Both the position numbers and the translations under genes were made by a program. From contig NZ_JMTZ01000052.1 in assembly GCF_000731095.1 (NCBI RefSeq), forward strand, positions 1-57,184: DNA of 57,184 nt, read 5' to 3'. Below, one piece after another: positions 9,912 to 19,856 of this stretch; the first letter of the stretch is position 1; every line of letters begins with the position of its first letter. The notes under the pieces were generated by a model, which was given only the letters and a program-made list of their open reading frames with translations, did not search any database and was not told where the DNA came from. This DNA is from Lysobacter antibioticus (GTDB taxonomy: Bacteria; Pseudomonadota; Gammaproteobacteria; Xanthomonadales; Xanthomonadaceae).

Positions 9912-11675
9912 ATGCGCAAGGCGTTGCGGCTGCGGGCCGGTCTGAAGTCTCCCCTCTGCTTGATGGCCACCCTGCTGCTGATCGCCTCGCCCGCGTTGTG
10001 CGCCGACGGCGGCGCCCGCGCGCCCGCGCGCGCCGCCGCGACGGCCAGCGCGGCCGCGCATCCGCCCGGCACCGCGATCGCCAGCGCGCATTCGCTGTCG
10101 ACCCAGGCCGGCCTGGAAATCGTTCGTGCCGGCGGCAATGCCTTCGACGCCGCGATCGCGGTGTCCTCGACCCTGTCGGTGGTCGAGCCGATCAGCTCGG
10201 GCATCGGCGGCGGCGGTTTCTTCCTGTTGCACGACGCCAAGCGCAATCGCGACATTTTCGTCGACGCGCGCGAGACCGCGCCGGCCGCGTCCACGCCGGC
10301 GGCTTATCTGGACGACAAGGGCGAACTCAACCGCGACCGCGCCACCAACGGCCCCTGGTCGGCCGGCATTCCCGGGCTGCCGGCGGCGCTGGTGCACCTG
10401 GCGCAAAACTACGGAAAGCTGCCGCTGAAGACTTCGCTGGCGCCGGCGATCCGCATCGCGCGCGAGGGCTTCGAGGTCTACCCGCGCCTGGAAAAGGGCT
10501 ACGGCAGCCGCCGTGAAGTTATGGAGCGCTACCGCGGCACGCGCGAGGTGTTCCTCGCCGACGGTTCGCCGCCGAAAGCCGGCGAGACCCTCAAGCAGCC
10601 GGATCTGGCCCGCACCCTGGAGCTGCTGGCCGAAAAGGGCTTCGATGGTTTCTATCGCGGCGACGTCGCCGCCAAGCTGTTGGCCTCGGTCAAAGAAGAA
10701 GGCGGCCAATGGCGCGCCGAGGAACTGGCCGGTTACAAAGTGCGCGAGCGCGAGCCGCTGCGCTTGAAGTACCGCGGTTGGGACATCGTCACCGCGCCGC
10801 CGCCGTCCTCGGGTGGTGTGGCCTTGGCCGAGATTCTGCAGGTGCTGCAGGGCTGGGACCTGTCCAAGCTCGATCCCGCGCACCGCACCCACATCCTCGC
10901 CGAAGCCATGCGCCGCGCTTATCGCGACCGCACGATTTATCTGGGCGATCCGGATTTCGTGAAGATGCCGATCAAGCGCCTGACCAGCGCCGATTACGCC
11001 GCCGGCCTGCGCGCGACGATCCATCCCGAGAAGGCCACGCCGAGCGATCTGCTGTCGGGCCAGCCGGCGCCGCTGGAAGACGACGAGACCACCCATTTCT
11101 CGATCATCGACGGCGACGGCAACCGCGTCTCGGCGACCCAGACGGTGAACCTGCTGTACGGCTCGGGCCTGGTCGCGCCGGGCACCGGCGTGCTGCTCAA
11201 CAACGAAATGGACGACTTCGCCTTGCGCCCGGCCACGCCGAACGCGTTCGGCGTCATGGGTTTCGAAGCCAACGCACCGGAACCCGGCAAGCGCATGCTC
11301 AGTTCGATGACGCCGAGTTTCCTGGAATCGTCCGATCGCGTGGTCGCGGTCGGCGCGCCCGGCGGCAGCCGCATCATCACCCAGGTGTTGCTGGCGATCC
11401 TCGCCTACGACGCCGGCCTGCAACCGCAGCAGGTCGCCGCGCAACCGCGCATCCATCACCAGTGGATGCCGGACGCGATCTCGGCCGAAGCCGGCGCGCT
11501 CGATGCCGGCACCGTCGCCAAGCTCCAGACCATGGGCCACAAGGTCAACGCCGGCGAATCGACCTGGGGCAACCTGCAGACGGTGATGTGGGACAAGCGC
11601 GCCAACACCTTGTCCGGCGGCACCGATCCGCGCAATCCGGTCGGCCAGGCCGAGGTGCAGCCGAACAAGCCCTGA
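9912..11675 (+). CDS. ggt: Gamma-glutamyltranspeptidase
   Basis: A 587-residue periplasmic N-terminal-nucleophile hydrolase that cleaves glutathione and transfers gamma-glutamyl groups. Residues 1-31 form a signal peptide (hydrophobic LMATLLLIASPALC, then A-D). The precursor self-cleaves before Thr393 in the TTHFSIID motif to make large and small subunits; that Thr is the nucleophile. Other family motifs are GGNAFDAAIA, GIGGGGFFL, PPSSGG, YGSGL and GAPGGSRIIT. It begins 5 bp after the ferredoxin gene stop. All catalytic features are intact, so activity is expected. Confidence 0.95.
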   Translation: MRKALRLRAGLKSPLCLMATLLLIASPALCADGGARAPARAAATASAAAHPPGTAIASAHSLSTQAGLEIVRAGGNAFDAAIAVSSTLSVVEPISSGIGGGGFFLLHDAKRNRDIFVDARETAPAASTPAAYLDDKGELNRDRATNGPWSAGIPGLPAALVHLAQNYGKLPLKTSLAPAIRIAREGFEVYPRLEKGYGSRREVMERYRGTREVFLADGSPPKAGETLKQPDLARTLELLAEKGFDGFYRGDVAAKLLASVKEEGGQWRAEELAGYKVREREPLRLKYRGWDIVTAPPPSSGGVALAEILQVLQGWDLSKLDPAHRTHILAEAMRRAYRDRTIYLGDPDFVKMPIKRLTSADYAAGLRATIHPEKATPSDLLSGQPAPLEDDETTHFSIIDGDGNRVSATQTVNLLYGSGLVAPGTGVLLNNEMDDFALRPATPNAFGVMGFEANAPEPGKRMLSSMTPSFLESSDRVVAVGAPGGSRIITQVLLAILAYDAGLQPQQVAAQPRIHHQWMPDAISAEAGALDAGTVAKLQTMGHKVNAGESTWGNLQTVMWDKRANTLSGGTDPRNPVGQAEVQPNKP

Positions 11676-11778
11676 GGCGGCGTCTGCGAAACCGCCGCCG
11701 CGATGGCGCGACGGCGGTGCGGTGCAGTAGATTTCGCGGCATGGACGGCGTCAGTACGAAGCGACAGGGGACAGGGCA

Positions 11779-12366
11779 GTGAGCGACGACAACGACAAGC
11801 GTTGGTATACCCGCGTGCCTGCGATCTCGATCGCGCTGGTCGCTTTCCTCGTGGCCCTGACCACCCTGATCAACAACGTGCGCGAGATCGGCGGGCTCAA
11901 GGACAAGCCGACGACACCGGCCGCGCCCTCGCAGCCGGTCGCGACCGCTCCGGTCAAGCCGGCCGCGCCGCAAGCGCCGGCCCGCTACACGGTGCTGCTG
12001 ACCCTGGAGAAGATCGAAGTCGTCAACGACGGCACCAACGGCAGCACGGCCTGGTCGTTCGACGTCAGCGCCGGCGGCCAGGATCTGTTCGCGCTGCCGT
12101 CGCGCGATTACCTGGACAGCGAAGCCGAGCGCATCGTCGCGCCGCGTCCGACCGACCCCTCGATGGGGCGGGTGGTGCTGGTGGCCGGGCAGGAAATGCT
12201 GGTCAAGATCAACGGACGCTCGTCCGGGCTGATCAGCAAGGCCGCGGCCAGCGGCAGCGCCACCCTGCTGGCCGAGCGGCCCCTGGCGCCGGTGCGCGTG
12301 GTCGCAGGCGACGGCCGCGACGGCGAGTTCATTTTCCACTTCGCCACCGTCACCACGCCGCAATGA
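11779..12366 (+). CDS. Single-pass membrane protein of unknown function
   Basis: A 195-residue protein starting at GTG (11779), preceded by GACAGGGCA. A short charged cytoplasmic start (MSDDNDKRWYTR) is followed by one transmembrane segment at about residues 13-34 (VPAISIALVAFLVALTTLI), a Pro/Ala/Lys linker (about 42-68), then a beta-rich domain of about 125 residues with LLTLEKIEVVNDGTNGSTAWSFDVSAGG and a final EFIFHFATVT strand. That part looks like a beta-sandwich and is probably periplasmic, but I recognise no family. It stands between ggt and an MBL-fold gene in the same direction, with 103 bp and 163 bp gaps, and may be monocistronic. Confidence 0.75.
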   Translation: MSDDNDKRWYTRVPAISIALVAFLVALTTLINNVREIGGLKDKPTTPAAPSQPVATAPVKPAAPQAPARYTVLLTLEKIEVVNDGTNGSTAWSFDVSAGGQDLFALPSRDYLDSEAERIVAPRPTDPSMGRVVLVAGQEMLVKINGRSSGLISKAAASGSATLLAERPLAPVRVVAGDGRDGEFIFHFATVTTPQ

Positions 12367-12371
12367 CGGCC

Positions 12372-12394
12372 GCAGGCGCCGCGGCGGCGCCTGC
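12372..12394. terminator. Possible terminator hairpin after the membrane-protein gene
   Basis: GCAGGCGCC and GGCGCCTGC form a 9-bp GC-rich stem around GCGGC, starting 6 bp after the stop codon. No T-tract follows, so it is a weak terminator candidate or a barrier hairpin. Confidence 0.4.
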
Positions 12395-12529
12395 CCATGA
12401 TCGGCCGCTGCACAGCGTGAGCGGCGCCTGTCCACGATCCGCGGCTTCGCCGCATTCCGGCCCGATGCCTGCGTTTGCGCAGTAAAATCGAGCCATCCTT
12501 CGCCAGTGCCCGTAACGGGCGGTGCAGAC

Positions 12530-13416
<887 letters not shown>

Positions 13417-13429
<13 letters not shown>

Positions 13430-14187
13430 GCGGCCGCCGGCGCCGGGCGGCGCTGGCCGCGTACGCCATCGCCTTGCTGGCGATGTGCGTGTTCGCGGGC
13501 ACGGCAGTCGCCCAAGCCGAAGACCCGGGCGAACCGCTCGGCGAGCCGCGCAGCGGCAAACGCCTGCTGGATCGCGACTTCGGCGTGGAAACGCGCGAGT
13601 TCGGCCTGGATCGTCGGGTCGAGATGTACCAGTGGCGTTCGGTCGGCGAGGGCTATGAGCGGGTCTGGAACGCGGCGCCGATCGATTCCTCGAAGTTCTC
13701 GGCCGGGCACGTCAATCCCTCGCGCCTGCCCCTGGAGAACAAGCGCTGGTGGGCGGACGCCGCGACCCTCGACGGCAAACCGATCCGCCCCGACGTGCTG
13801 CGCGCGGTCGGCGAGTGGCGTTTGTTCCGTCCGAATTTCAGCCGCCTGCCGGCGAACCTCGCCGCGACCTTTCAGCCGGAAGGCGACGGCCTCGGCAGTG
13901 CCGAGAACCCGCTCGACCCGCAGATCGGCGATCTGCGCGTGAGCTGGCGCGAGCTGCGGTTGCCGCCCTTGGAAGGCAAGCTGGAATTGCGCGAAGGCAG
14001 TTGGCGTTTGCGCCCCGAAGCCGCCGCGGCGGCCTTGAACGCCGCGCCCGCGCGCGAGCCGAATGCGGCGGCCTCGCTCGACCGCGACGACGGCCGCTGG
14101 TCGCCGGCCTGGTTCGCCACCGCGGTGGGGTTCGCCCTGATCTTGCTGTACCGGTTGCGCAAGCGGCGCCAGCGCAAGACGTCTTGA
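13417..14187 (+). CDS. Short bacterial TMEM43-like membrane protein
   Basis: A 256-residue protein, or 253 if it starts at the in-frame GTG (13426) that overlaps the upstream stop as GTGA. It has an N-terminal signal or anchor ([28 protein letters not shown]), a middle part with [26 protein letters not shown] and [24 protein letters not shown], and a C-terminal TM (about 228-244) followed by a basic tail RLRKRRQRK. The YEMYQW...W...IDSS.F...GH.NP pattern is characteristic of the TMEM43 family known from eukaryotic nuclear envelope and many bacteria. It is shorter than usual, lacking most of the long luminal domain. Coupling to the MBL gene suggests a joint function, unknown. Confidence 0.72.
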
Positions 14188-14305
14188 GGGCGCAGCGGCC
14201 TTCGCTGCAACGGGCGCTTACGCAGTGCGAGCAGTGCATCGACGGCGATACGCGCCGAGTTGCCCCGGCACGCGTGGCGGGGCGCGATCCCGCTTGCGAC
14301 AACGC

Positions 14306-14941
14306 TCAAGCGTAATGCTTGGTCCCGAAGATCTTGTCGCCGGCATCGCCGAGGCCGGGCAGGATGTAGCCGACTTCGTTGAGGCGTTCGTCGACCGAAG
14401 CGGTGAAGACTTCGACGTCGGGATGGCGCGCTTCCAGCGCCTTCAGGCCTTCCGGTGCGGCGACCAGGAACAGACCCTTGATGCGCTTGCAGCCGGCGGC
14501 CTTGAGCAGGTCGACGGTCGCGATCAGGCTGCCGCCGGTGGCGAGCATCGGGTCGAGGATCAGCGCGGTGCGCTCGTCCATGCGGCCGGTGAGTTTTTCG
14601 TAGTAGCCGACCGGTTGCAGGGTCTGCTCGTCGCGCTGCAGGCCGACCACGCCGACCTTGGCCGCCGGGATCAGTTCCAGCACGCCCGGCAGCATGCCCA
14701 GGCCGGCGCGCAGGATCGGCACCAGGGTGACCTTGGCGCCCTTGATGCGGCGGGTGACGACCGGCCCGGCCCAGCCTTCGACCACGGCCTCCTCGGTTTC
14801 CAGGTCGGCGGTGGCTTCGTAGGTCAGGAGGGTCGCGACTTCCGAGGCCAGTTCGCGGAACGACTTGGTGCTGTTGTCGGCGCGGCGCATCAGGCCGAGC
14901 TTGTGCTGCACGAGCGGGTGGCGGACTTCGACGATTTTCAT
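14306..14941 (-). CDS. upp: Uracil phosphoribosyltransferase
   Basis: A 211-residue pyrimidine-salvage enzyme converting uracil and PRPP to UMP. The PRPP loop [17 protein letters not shown] and the C-terminal uracil-binding [19 protein letters not shown] are conserved, as are the N-terminal [12 protein letters not shown] and PILRAGLGM. Length is typical (208 in E. coli). AAAGG lies 7 bp upstream of the ATG at 14941. It is convergent with the TMEM43-like gene and appears monocistronic, with no uracil permease gene beside it in this window. Confidence 0.97.
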   Translation of the reverse strand: MKIVEVRHPLVQHKLGLMRRADNSTKSFRELASEVATLLTYEATADLETEEAVVEGWAGPVVTRRIKGAKVTLVPILRAGLGMLPGVLELIPAAKVGVVGLQRDEQTLQPVGYYEKLTGRMDERTALILDPMLATGGSLIATVDLLKAAGCKRIKGLFLVAAPEGLKALEARHPDVEVFTASVDERLNEVGYILPGLGDAGDKIFGTKHYA

Positions 14942-15127
14942 GAGCGGCCTTTATGCGGGTGTTTGCCGGGCGGTCTTGGCCGCAAGCATTGATGGTTGAA
15001 GGGCGGGGCGCAAGCGTGGCGCAGGCGGATGCAGGCGTTCGCGCTCACCGCGGTGAAGGAAATGGCGGCGACGCGGGCGTCAAGGTGGCGCTGCTTGCGC
15101 TGCGAGCGGGGCGAAGCGAGGTTCCGG

Positions 15128-15151
15128 CCGCTGGCTTCCGGCGGCCAGCGG
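15128..15151. terminator. Possible hairpin at the end of the small-gene operon
   Basis: CCGCTGGC and GCCAGCGG form an 8-bp stem around an 8-nt loop, 8 bp beyond the stop codon of the leftward gene that ends at 15159. No T-tract is present. Confidence 0.35.
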
Positions 15152-15158
15152 GGAGAAC

Positions 15159-15512
15159 TCAGTCTGCGACGGCGTAGAGGTTGTCGCCGTCGGCGATCAC
15201 CTGGGCGACGAACAGCGAAAATCCGCGGATCTCGGCTGGGTCGGTGAACCGGGCCTCGAGCCGCTTCAGTTCGGCATGCAGATCCGCCAGTTCGCAGGAC
15301 GAGATCTCGGCGTCGGCGAGGTAGTCGTGCAGCCTGCGCAGCAGCGGATACTCGTGGTGCGGCAGCGCCCGGGCCATCAACTGCTGGTGGAAGGGCAGGT
15401 CGATGGCGAACGATTTGCGCGAGGCGGGCGCCTCGCGTTCGTGCCGGGCCTGGATCAGGTCGAGCGCCATGACGGGGCGCAAGTCGGGCCGCGGCGTGGC
15501 CGCGGCCGACAT
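15159..15512 (-). CDS. Hypothetical cytoplasmic protein
   Basis: A 117-residue protein without signal peptide or TM segment. After a variable start (MSAAATPRPDLRP) comes a helical, charged sequence (MALDLIQARHEREAP, YPLLRRLHDYLADAEISSCELADLHAELKRLEARF) and a C-terminal FSLFVAQVIADGDNLYAVAD. It may bind a partner through its helices; I know no family name. GAGG lies 8 bp before the ATG at 15512. It lies 10 bp downstream of the 80-residue acidic protein gene in the same direction, so the two probably form an operon. Confidence 0.75.
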   Translation of the reverse strand: MSAAATPRPDLRPVMALDLIQARHEREAPASRKSFAIDLPFHQQLMARALPHHEYPLLRRLHDYLADAEISSCELADLHAELKRLEARFTDPAEIRGFSLFVAQVIADGDNLYAVAD

Positions 15513-15522
15513 GCGTTCGGCC

Positions 15523-15765
15523 TCAGGCCGTGCGTACGTACTGGATCTCGACGCCGTCGCTGTCGCCGATGGCCGCGCGCAGCACGGTGATCAGCGAGCC
15601 CGCATTGAGATGATCGATCTCGATCATGTCGACGGTGGCGTGGTCGATGAAGTAGTTCTGGTCCTTGCTGTCTTCTTCTTCCAGCGCCGCGACGAGGATC
15701 TGCAATTCCTCTTCGCTGATCTCGCCGATGTCGGCGCCGGTGTCCTTGTTCGACAAACGAATCAT
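15523..15765 (-). CDS. Hypothetical small acidic protein
   Basis: An 80-residue, strongly acidic protein: MIRLSNKDTGADIGEISEEELQ, then LVAALEEED, a middle FIDHATVDMIEI and an end IQYVRTA. The alpha-beta pattern and high Glu/Asp content are visible, but no catalytic motif. It resembles conserved short xanthomonad proteins I recall seeing with unreliable enzyme labels, so I give no function. It starts 32 bp after the aminotransferase stop and 10 bp before the next small gene, suggesting an aminotransferase - small protein - small protein operon. Confidence 0.72.
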   Translation of the reverse strand: MIRLSNKDTGADIGEISEEELQILVAALEEEDSKDQNYFIDHATVDMIEIDHLNAGSLITVLRAAIGDSDGVEIQYVRTA

Positions 15766-15797
15766 TCCGCGACCTCAGTTGGGATGGACCAAGCCTA

Positions 15798-17297
15798 TCA
15801 GGCCGCGACAGCCTGGTGCGCGCGCGGGCCTTCGCGCAGGGCGCGGCCGACCATCGACACCAGCAGTTCGATCTCGTCGCTGCCGATGGTGAAGTTCGGG
15901 GTGAAGCGCAGCGAGTTGACGCCGCCATGGATCACGCCGATGCCGCGCTCGCGCAGCCATTCTTCGGTCGAACCGGCGCCATAGCACTTGAACTGCGGGG
16001 CGAGTTCGCACGAGAACAGCAGGCCGGTGCCCTGGACCTTGGTGATCAGGCCGCCGAGTTCGCTCTTGAGCTTCTCCAGCTTTTCGATCGCCTCGGCGCC
16101 GCGGTTGCGGATATTGGCCTGCAGTTCCGGGGTGACGTGTTCCATCACCGCGACGGCGACGTCGAGGGCGCGCGGGTTGCTGGTCATGGTGTTGCCGTAC
16201 AGACCCTTGCGGTACAGCGAGGCGGCGCGTTCGCCGACCGCGAGCACCGACAGCGGGTACTGACCGGCGTTGAGCGCCTTGGAATAGGTTTCCATGTCCG
16301 GCGCTTCCAGGCCTTCGAAGCCCGGGTAGTCGACGATCGACAGCACGCCGTGGGCGCGCAGGCCGGCCTGGATCGAATCGACCAGCAGCAGCGAACCGTG
16401 GTTGCGGGTCAGCTCGCGGGCGGCGGCATAGAACGCCGGCGGCACGCCGCGGCCGGGGTCGCCTTCGCCCATGACCGGCTCCAGGAACATCGCCTCGACG
16501 AACCAGCCGTTGCTGTCGGCGTCGGCGAACACCTTCTTGAGCGCGTCGACGTCGTAGGGCTCGACGGTGATGACCGAGTCTTCGTTGCGGAAGCTGGCCA
16601 AGTGCTGGATGTAGGCCTTGCGTGAGGAATCCGAGTACAGCGCCGGGCGCTCGGTGCGGCCGTGGAAGCTGCCCTTGACCACGACGCGCTTGATCGCGCG
16701 GCCGGCGTGGCGCGCGCCCGGGTCGGTCATCAGCTTGCTGTTGACGTCGGCGATGCGCGCGGCCAGCGACACCGATTCGGAACCGGAGTTGAGGCAGAAG
16801 AAACGCTCGTACGGGCATTCGCCGCGGGTGGTGCCGATGGCCCCGCGCAGGGCGCGCTCGAAGCGCAGCTGCGACAGCGACGGGGTCATGATGTTGGCCA
16901 TCACCTGCGGCTTGGCCATCGCCGCGATCACCGCCGAGGGGGTGTGGCCGAAGCCGAGCATGCCGTAGCCGCCGGAGTCGTGCAGCACCGCGCCCTTCAG
17001 GGTGATCACCCAGGGGCCGCGCGCGGTCAGGGCGACATAGGGATTGACGCCGTCGTCGGGATAGAAATTGACGTAGCCGGCCTGGACGGCCTGGATCTGC
17101 GCATCCTCGTCGAGGTCGAGCAGGTCGGCGTGCAGGTCGCGGATCAGGGCGTACTCGGCCGCGGCCGCGGCGATGGCTTCGCCGAGTTCGGGGTGGGTCA
17201 CGGCGAAGCGGGCGACGGTGTCGTCGTCCAGGCCGACGGTGCGGCGTTTGCCGGCGTGAGCGCGCAGCGGCGCGAGTTGGCTGAGCAGGTTGTTCAT
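15798..17297 (-). CDS. Class III pyridoxal-phosphate-dependent aminotransferase
   Basis: A 499-residue PLP enzyme of the ornithine/acetylornithine aminotransferase class. The phosphate-binding SGSES is at about 171-175, FHGRT at about 211, the ring-nitrogen Asp in VDSIQAGLR at 307, and the Schiff-base Lys340 in the TYSKALNAGQYP segment. About 70 N-terminal residues before the usual core make it longer than typical family members. The amino donor and acceptor cannot be deduced. ATG 17297 is chosen because GGAG lies 7 bp before it; an upstream TTG would sit only 1-2 bp from that site. Two small genes follow and may be co-transcribed. Confidence 0.88.
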   Translation of the reverse strand: MNNLLSQLAPLRAHAGKRRTVGLDDDTVARFAVTHPELGEAIAAAAAEYALIRDLHADLLDLDEDAQIQAVQAGYVNFYPDDGVNPYVALTARGPWVITLKGAVLHDSGGYGMLGFGHTPSAVIAAMAKPQVMANIMTPSLSQLRFERALRGAIGTTRGECPYERFFCLNSGSESVSLAARIADVNSKLMTDPGARHAGRAIKRVVVKGSFHGRTERPALYSDSSRKAYIQHLASFRNEDSVITVEPYDVDALKKVFADADSNGWFVEAMFLEPVMGEGDPGRGVPPAFYAAARELTRNHGSLLLVDSIQAGLRAHGVLSIVDYPGFEGLEAPDMETYSKALNAGQYPLSVLAVGERAASLYRKGLYGNTMTSNPRALDVAVAVMEHVTPELQANIRNRGAEAIEKLEKLKSELGGLITKVQGTGLLFSCELAPQFKCYGAGSTEEWLRERGIGVIHGGVNSLRFTPNFTIGSDEIELLVSMVGRALREGPRAHQAVAA

Positions 17298-17940
17298 CGT
17301 CAATCTCCACAGGCCGGCGATATGCGCGGCCTCTCCGGTTTTCGGCCGAGGCCGAAGGCTTCATCACATGGGAGACCGGTCCGCCTTCATGGCTGGACGC
17401 TCGCAGTTGCAGCGGCATTGCCGCCAAGCGCCATCTCTCACACCCATACAACGTAAGGAACAACGAAAGATCGCAGTCGCGGTGCGCGCAAGAATTTTGC
17501 GTGGCGCCGCCGCTTCTCGACGATTTTTCGTTTCAATTCAATAATTTATGCGAGTTTATCATGTCCAGGCGTTGCCGATAACCCCCATCGCCCGGCCGGG
17601 CCGGCGGGCGGGCGTGACGCTTGTCACCGGCGATGAATGATCTCGCCCACTGCCCCGGCGGGCGCCCGAGGACGACAGTGAGCGCACCTTCCGCAAGCCC
17701 GTGGAGCCAGCCGATGAGTGCGATCCATCCCTTCCACGGTGCCGTCGCCGCGACCGTGAAGAGGTCCGCGGGCAGCCCGGTTCCGGCCGCCGTCCAGGCC
17801 AGCCTGATGCTGGCCGGCGCGCGGGCCCGGCCTTGGCCGCGTTGCTTGCCCTTGTCGCGATCGCCGGCCGCCCTGGCCGCCGGCGCCGCCGCATCCTCCG
17901 ATGACCGCGCCGCGGCCATCGCCACCGAATGGAGCAGAAC
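17298..17940. other. Divergent intergenic region with AT-rich promoter-like core
   Basis: This 643-bp gap separates the leftward aminotransferase from the rightward amidohydrolase. A TTCGGCC/GGCCGAA hairpin (7-bp stem) lies at 17341-17356, in the 5' leader of the aminotransferase. The stretch 17505-17560 is much richer in A/T than the genome (TTTTTCGTTTCAATTCAATA and onward), so promoters for one or both genes probably lie here, but no hexamer pair stands out. The part 17600-17930 is GC-rich with open frames that lack any coding signal. Confidence 0.5.
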
Positions 17941-19776
17941 ATGAAGATGGAAAAACCGTCCGCGCCTACCCAAGCCGTCGGCCTGTTGCTCGGCGCCTTG
18001 CTGGGCTCGGGCGCAGCGGTCGCCGCCGATAGCGCGCACGCGCCGGCCGCGACCGCCACGAAGGCGGCATTGCCGGCTGCCTCGTTCGCGATCCGCCAGG
18101 TTCGCGTGTTCGACGGCGAGCGCGTGCTGCCCTCGGCGACGGTGCTGGTGCGCGACGGCCTGATCGCCGAGGTCGGCGCGGGCCTGGCGGTGCCGGCCGG
18201 TGTGCCGGTGGTCGACGGCAACGGCGCCACTGTGCTGCCCGGCCTGATCGATTCGCACGTCCACAGTTGGGGCGAAGCGCGCAGCGATGCACTGCGTTTC
18301 GGCGTGACCACCGAGTTGGACATGTTCAGCGACCACCGAGGCCTGGCGGCGGCGCGCGCCGAACGCGAAAGCCGCGGCAAGACCGGTAAGGCCGATTTGT
18401 GGTCGGCCGGAACCCTGGTCACCGCCAAGGGCGGACACGGCACCCAATACGGCATGCCGATCGCGACGCTGGACGATCCGGCGCAGGCGCAGGCCTTCGT
18501 CGATGCGCGCATCGCCGAGGGTTCGGATTACATCAAGCTGGTGCTGGAGCCCTTGCTCGACCCCAGCGGCAAGGCGCGCATGAATACCTTGTCGGAGGCC
18601 TCGTTGCGCGCTGCGATCAAGGCCGCGCACGCGCGCAAACGCTTGGCGGTGGTGCACGTGTCGCAGGCCTCCGATGCCGCCTTGGCGATCGATGCCGGCG
18701 CCGACGGCCTGGTCCACATCAACGGCGACCTGATCGACGATCCGAAGCTCGTCGCCGCGATCAAGCAACGCAACGCCTTCGTGGTGCCCACTCTGACGGT
18801 GATGTCGTCGGTCTACGGTATCGAGGGCTCCGCACGCAAGCGCGTCGCCGGCGATGCGCGCCTGACGCCGTACCTGCGGGCGCAGCAGAAAGACCAACTG
18901 GCGGCGAGCTTTCCCAGTGGTTTCTTGACCGAGGCGAAGTTCAAGAACTCCCTGGAGAACGTGCGCCGCCTGCACGAGGCCGGGGTGACTCTGCTCGCCG
19001 GCACCGACAGCGGCAATCCCGGCACCACCCACGGCGCCAGCGAACATGGCGAGCTCGAACTGCTGGTGCAGGCCGGCTTGAGCCCGGTGCAGGCCTTGAC
19101 GGCGGCGACCGCCGCGCCGGCGCGCAGCTTCGGTCTTGACGACCGCGGCCGCATCGCCAGCGGCCTGCGCGCCGACCTGATCCTCGTCGACGGCGACCCG
19201 ACCACCGACATCACCGCCACCCGTGCGATCCGTTCGATCTGGAAGAACGGCTATCCGGTCGACCGCGCGATCGATACCGCGCTGCCGACGCTCAAGCCGG
19301 GCAAGGTCGCCTTGTTCGACGGCGACAAGCCGAGCACGAGCTGGGTCGCCTCCGACGATCGTTATATCGGCGGCAAGTCGAAGTCGCGGCTGGAAGCGGT
19401 CGCCGACGGCGGCAAGGCGTCCACGCTCGCGGCCAGGGGCGACGTGGTCGCCAGCATCGCCCAGCCCTGGGGCGGGCTGATGTTCGTGCCGGGTCCGGTG
19501 CCGTTGGCGTCGGTCGATGCGCGCGCGGTCCGCGAGCTCAACCTGCGCGTGCGCGGCGACGGCCGCAAACTCACGGTGATGGTGTTCTCCGGCACCGACA
19601 TGCTCCGTCCGCCGGGCATCCAACAGCTCGCGGTCGGTACGCAGTGGCAGGAGGTGCGGGTACCGCTGACGACGATGGCGGGCGTCGACCTGGCCAACCT
19701 GCGCGGCATCGTGCTGGGCGCCGGAGGCGAGCCGGGCCCGTTCGCGTTCGAGATCGAAGCGGTCGAACTCCGTTAA
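17941..19776 (+). CDS. Exported amidohydrolase with C-terminal CIA30-like domain
   Basis: A 611-residue protein. Residues 1-29 form a signal peptide (LLLGALLGSGAAVAADS). Residues about 50-440 are a metal-dependent amidohydrolase (imidazolonepropionase/prolidase-like): the HVH metal motif at 106-108, the likely carbamylated Lys199 in YIKLVLE, His in VVHVSQ and LVHINGD, and Asp in AGTDSGNPG. Residues about 455-611 form a second domain (ALFDGDKPSTSWVASDD, LNLRVRGDGRKLTVMVFSG, WQEVRVPLTTM, FEIEAVELR) matching the CIA30-like beta-sandwich. The substrate is unknown; a periplasmic dipeptide or amide is plausible. GGAG lies 6 bp before the ATG at 17941. A histidine kinase gene follows after 80 bp. 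Confidence 0.9.
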   Translation: MKMEKPSAPTQAVGLLLGALLGSGAAVAADSAHAPAATATKAALPAASFAIRQVRVFDGERVLPSATVLVRDGLIAEVGAGLAVPAGVPVVDGNGATVLPGLIDSHVHSWGEARSDALRFGVTTELDMFSDHRGLAAARAERESRGKTGKADLWSAGTLVTAKGGHGTQYGMPIATLDDPAQAQAFVDARIAEGSDYIKLVLEPLLDPSGKARMNTLSEASLRAAIKAAHARKRLAVVHVSQASDAALAIDAGADGLVHINGDLIDDPKLVAAIKQRNAFVVPTLTVMSSVYGIEGSARKRVAGDARLTPYLRAQQKDQLAASFPSGFLTEAKFKNSLENVRRLHEAGVTLLAGTDSGNPGTTHGASEHGELELLVQAGLSPVQALTAATAAPARSFGLDDRGRIASGLRADLILVDGDPTTDITATRAIRSIWKNGYPVDRAIDTALPTLKPGKVALFDGDKPSTSWVASDDRYIGGKSKSRLEAVADGGKASTLAARGDVVASIAQPWGGLMFVPGPVPLASVDARAVRELNLRVRGDGRKLTVMVFSGTDMLRPPGIQQLAVGTQWQEVRVPLTTMAGVDLANLRGIVLGAGGEPGPFAFEIEAVELR

Positions 19777-19856
19777 AGTCCGCTACGCCGATGCGGTCCG
19801 GACCGGCGCCGGACCGCATCGCCACCGAGGTCTTGCCGACCTGAAGGAGCTCGACC

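Noticed and set aside
17701-17940. Possible small gene or leader peptide before the amidohydrolase
   Set aside because: Open frames lack SD sequences and protein features; the stretch is merely GC-rich.
17533-19623. A 696-codon minus-strand open frame opposite the amidohydrolase
   Set aside because: No start signal or protein feature; composition typical of an antisense frame.
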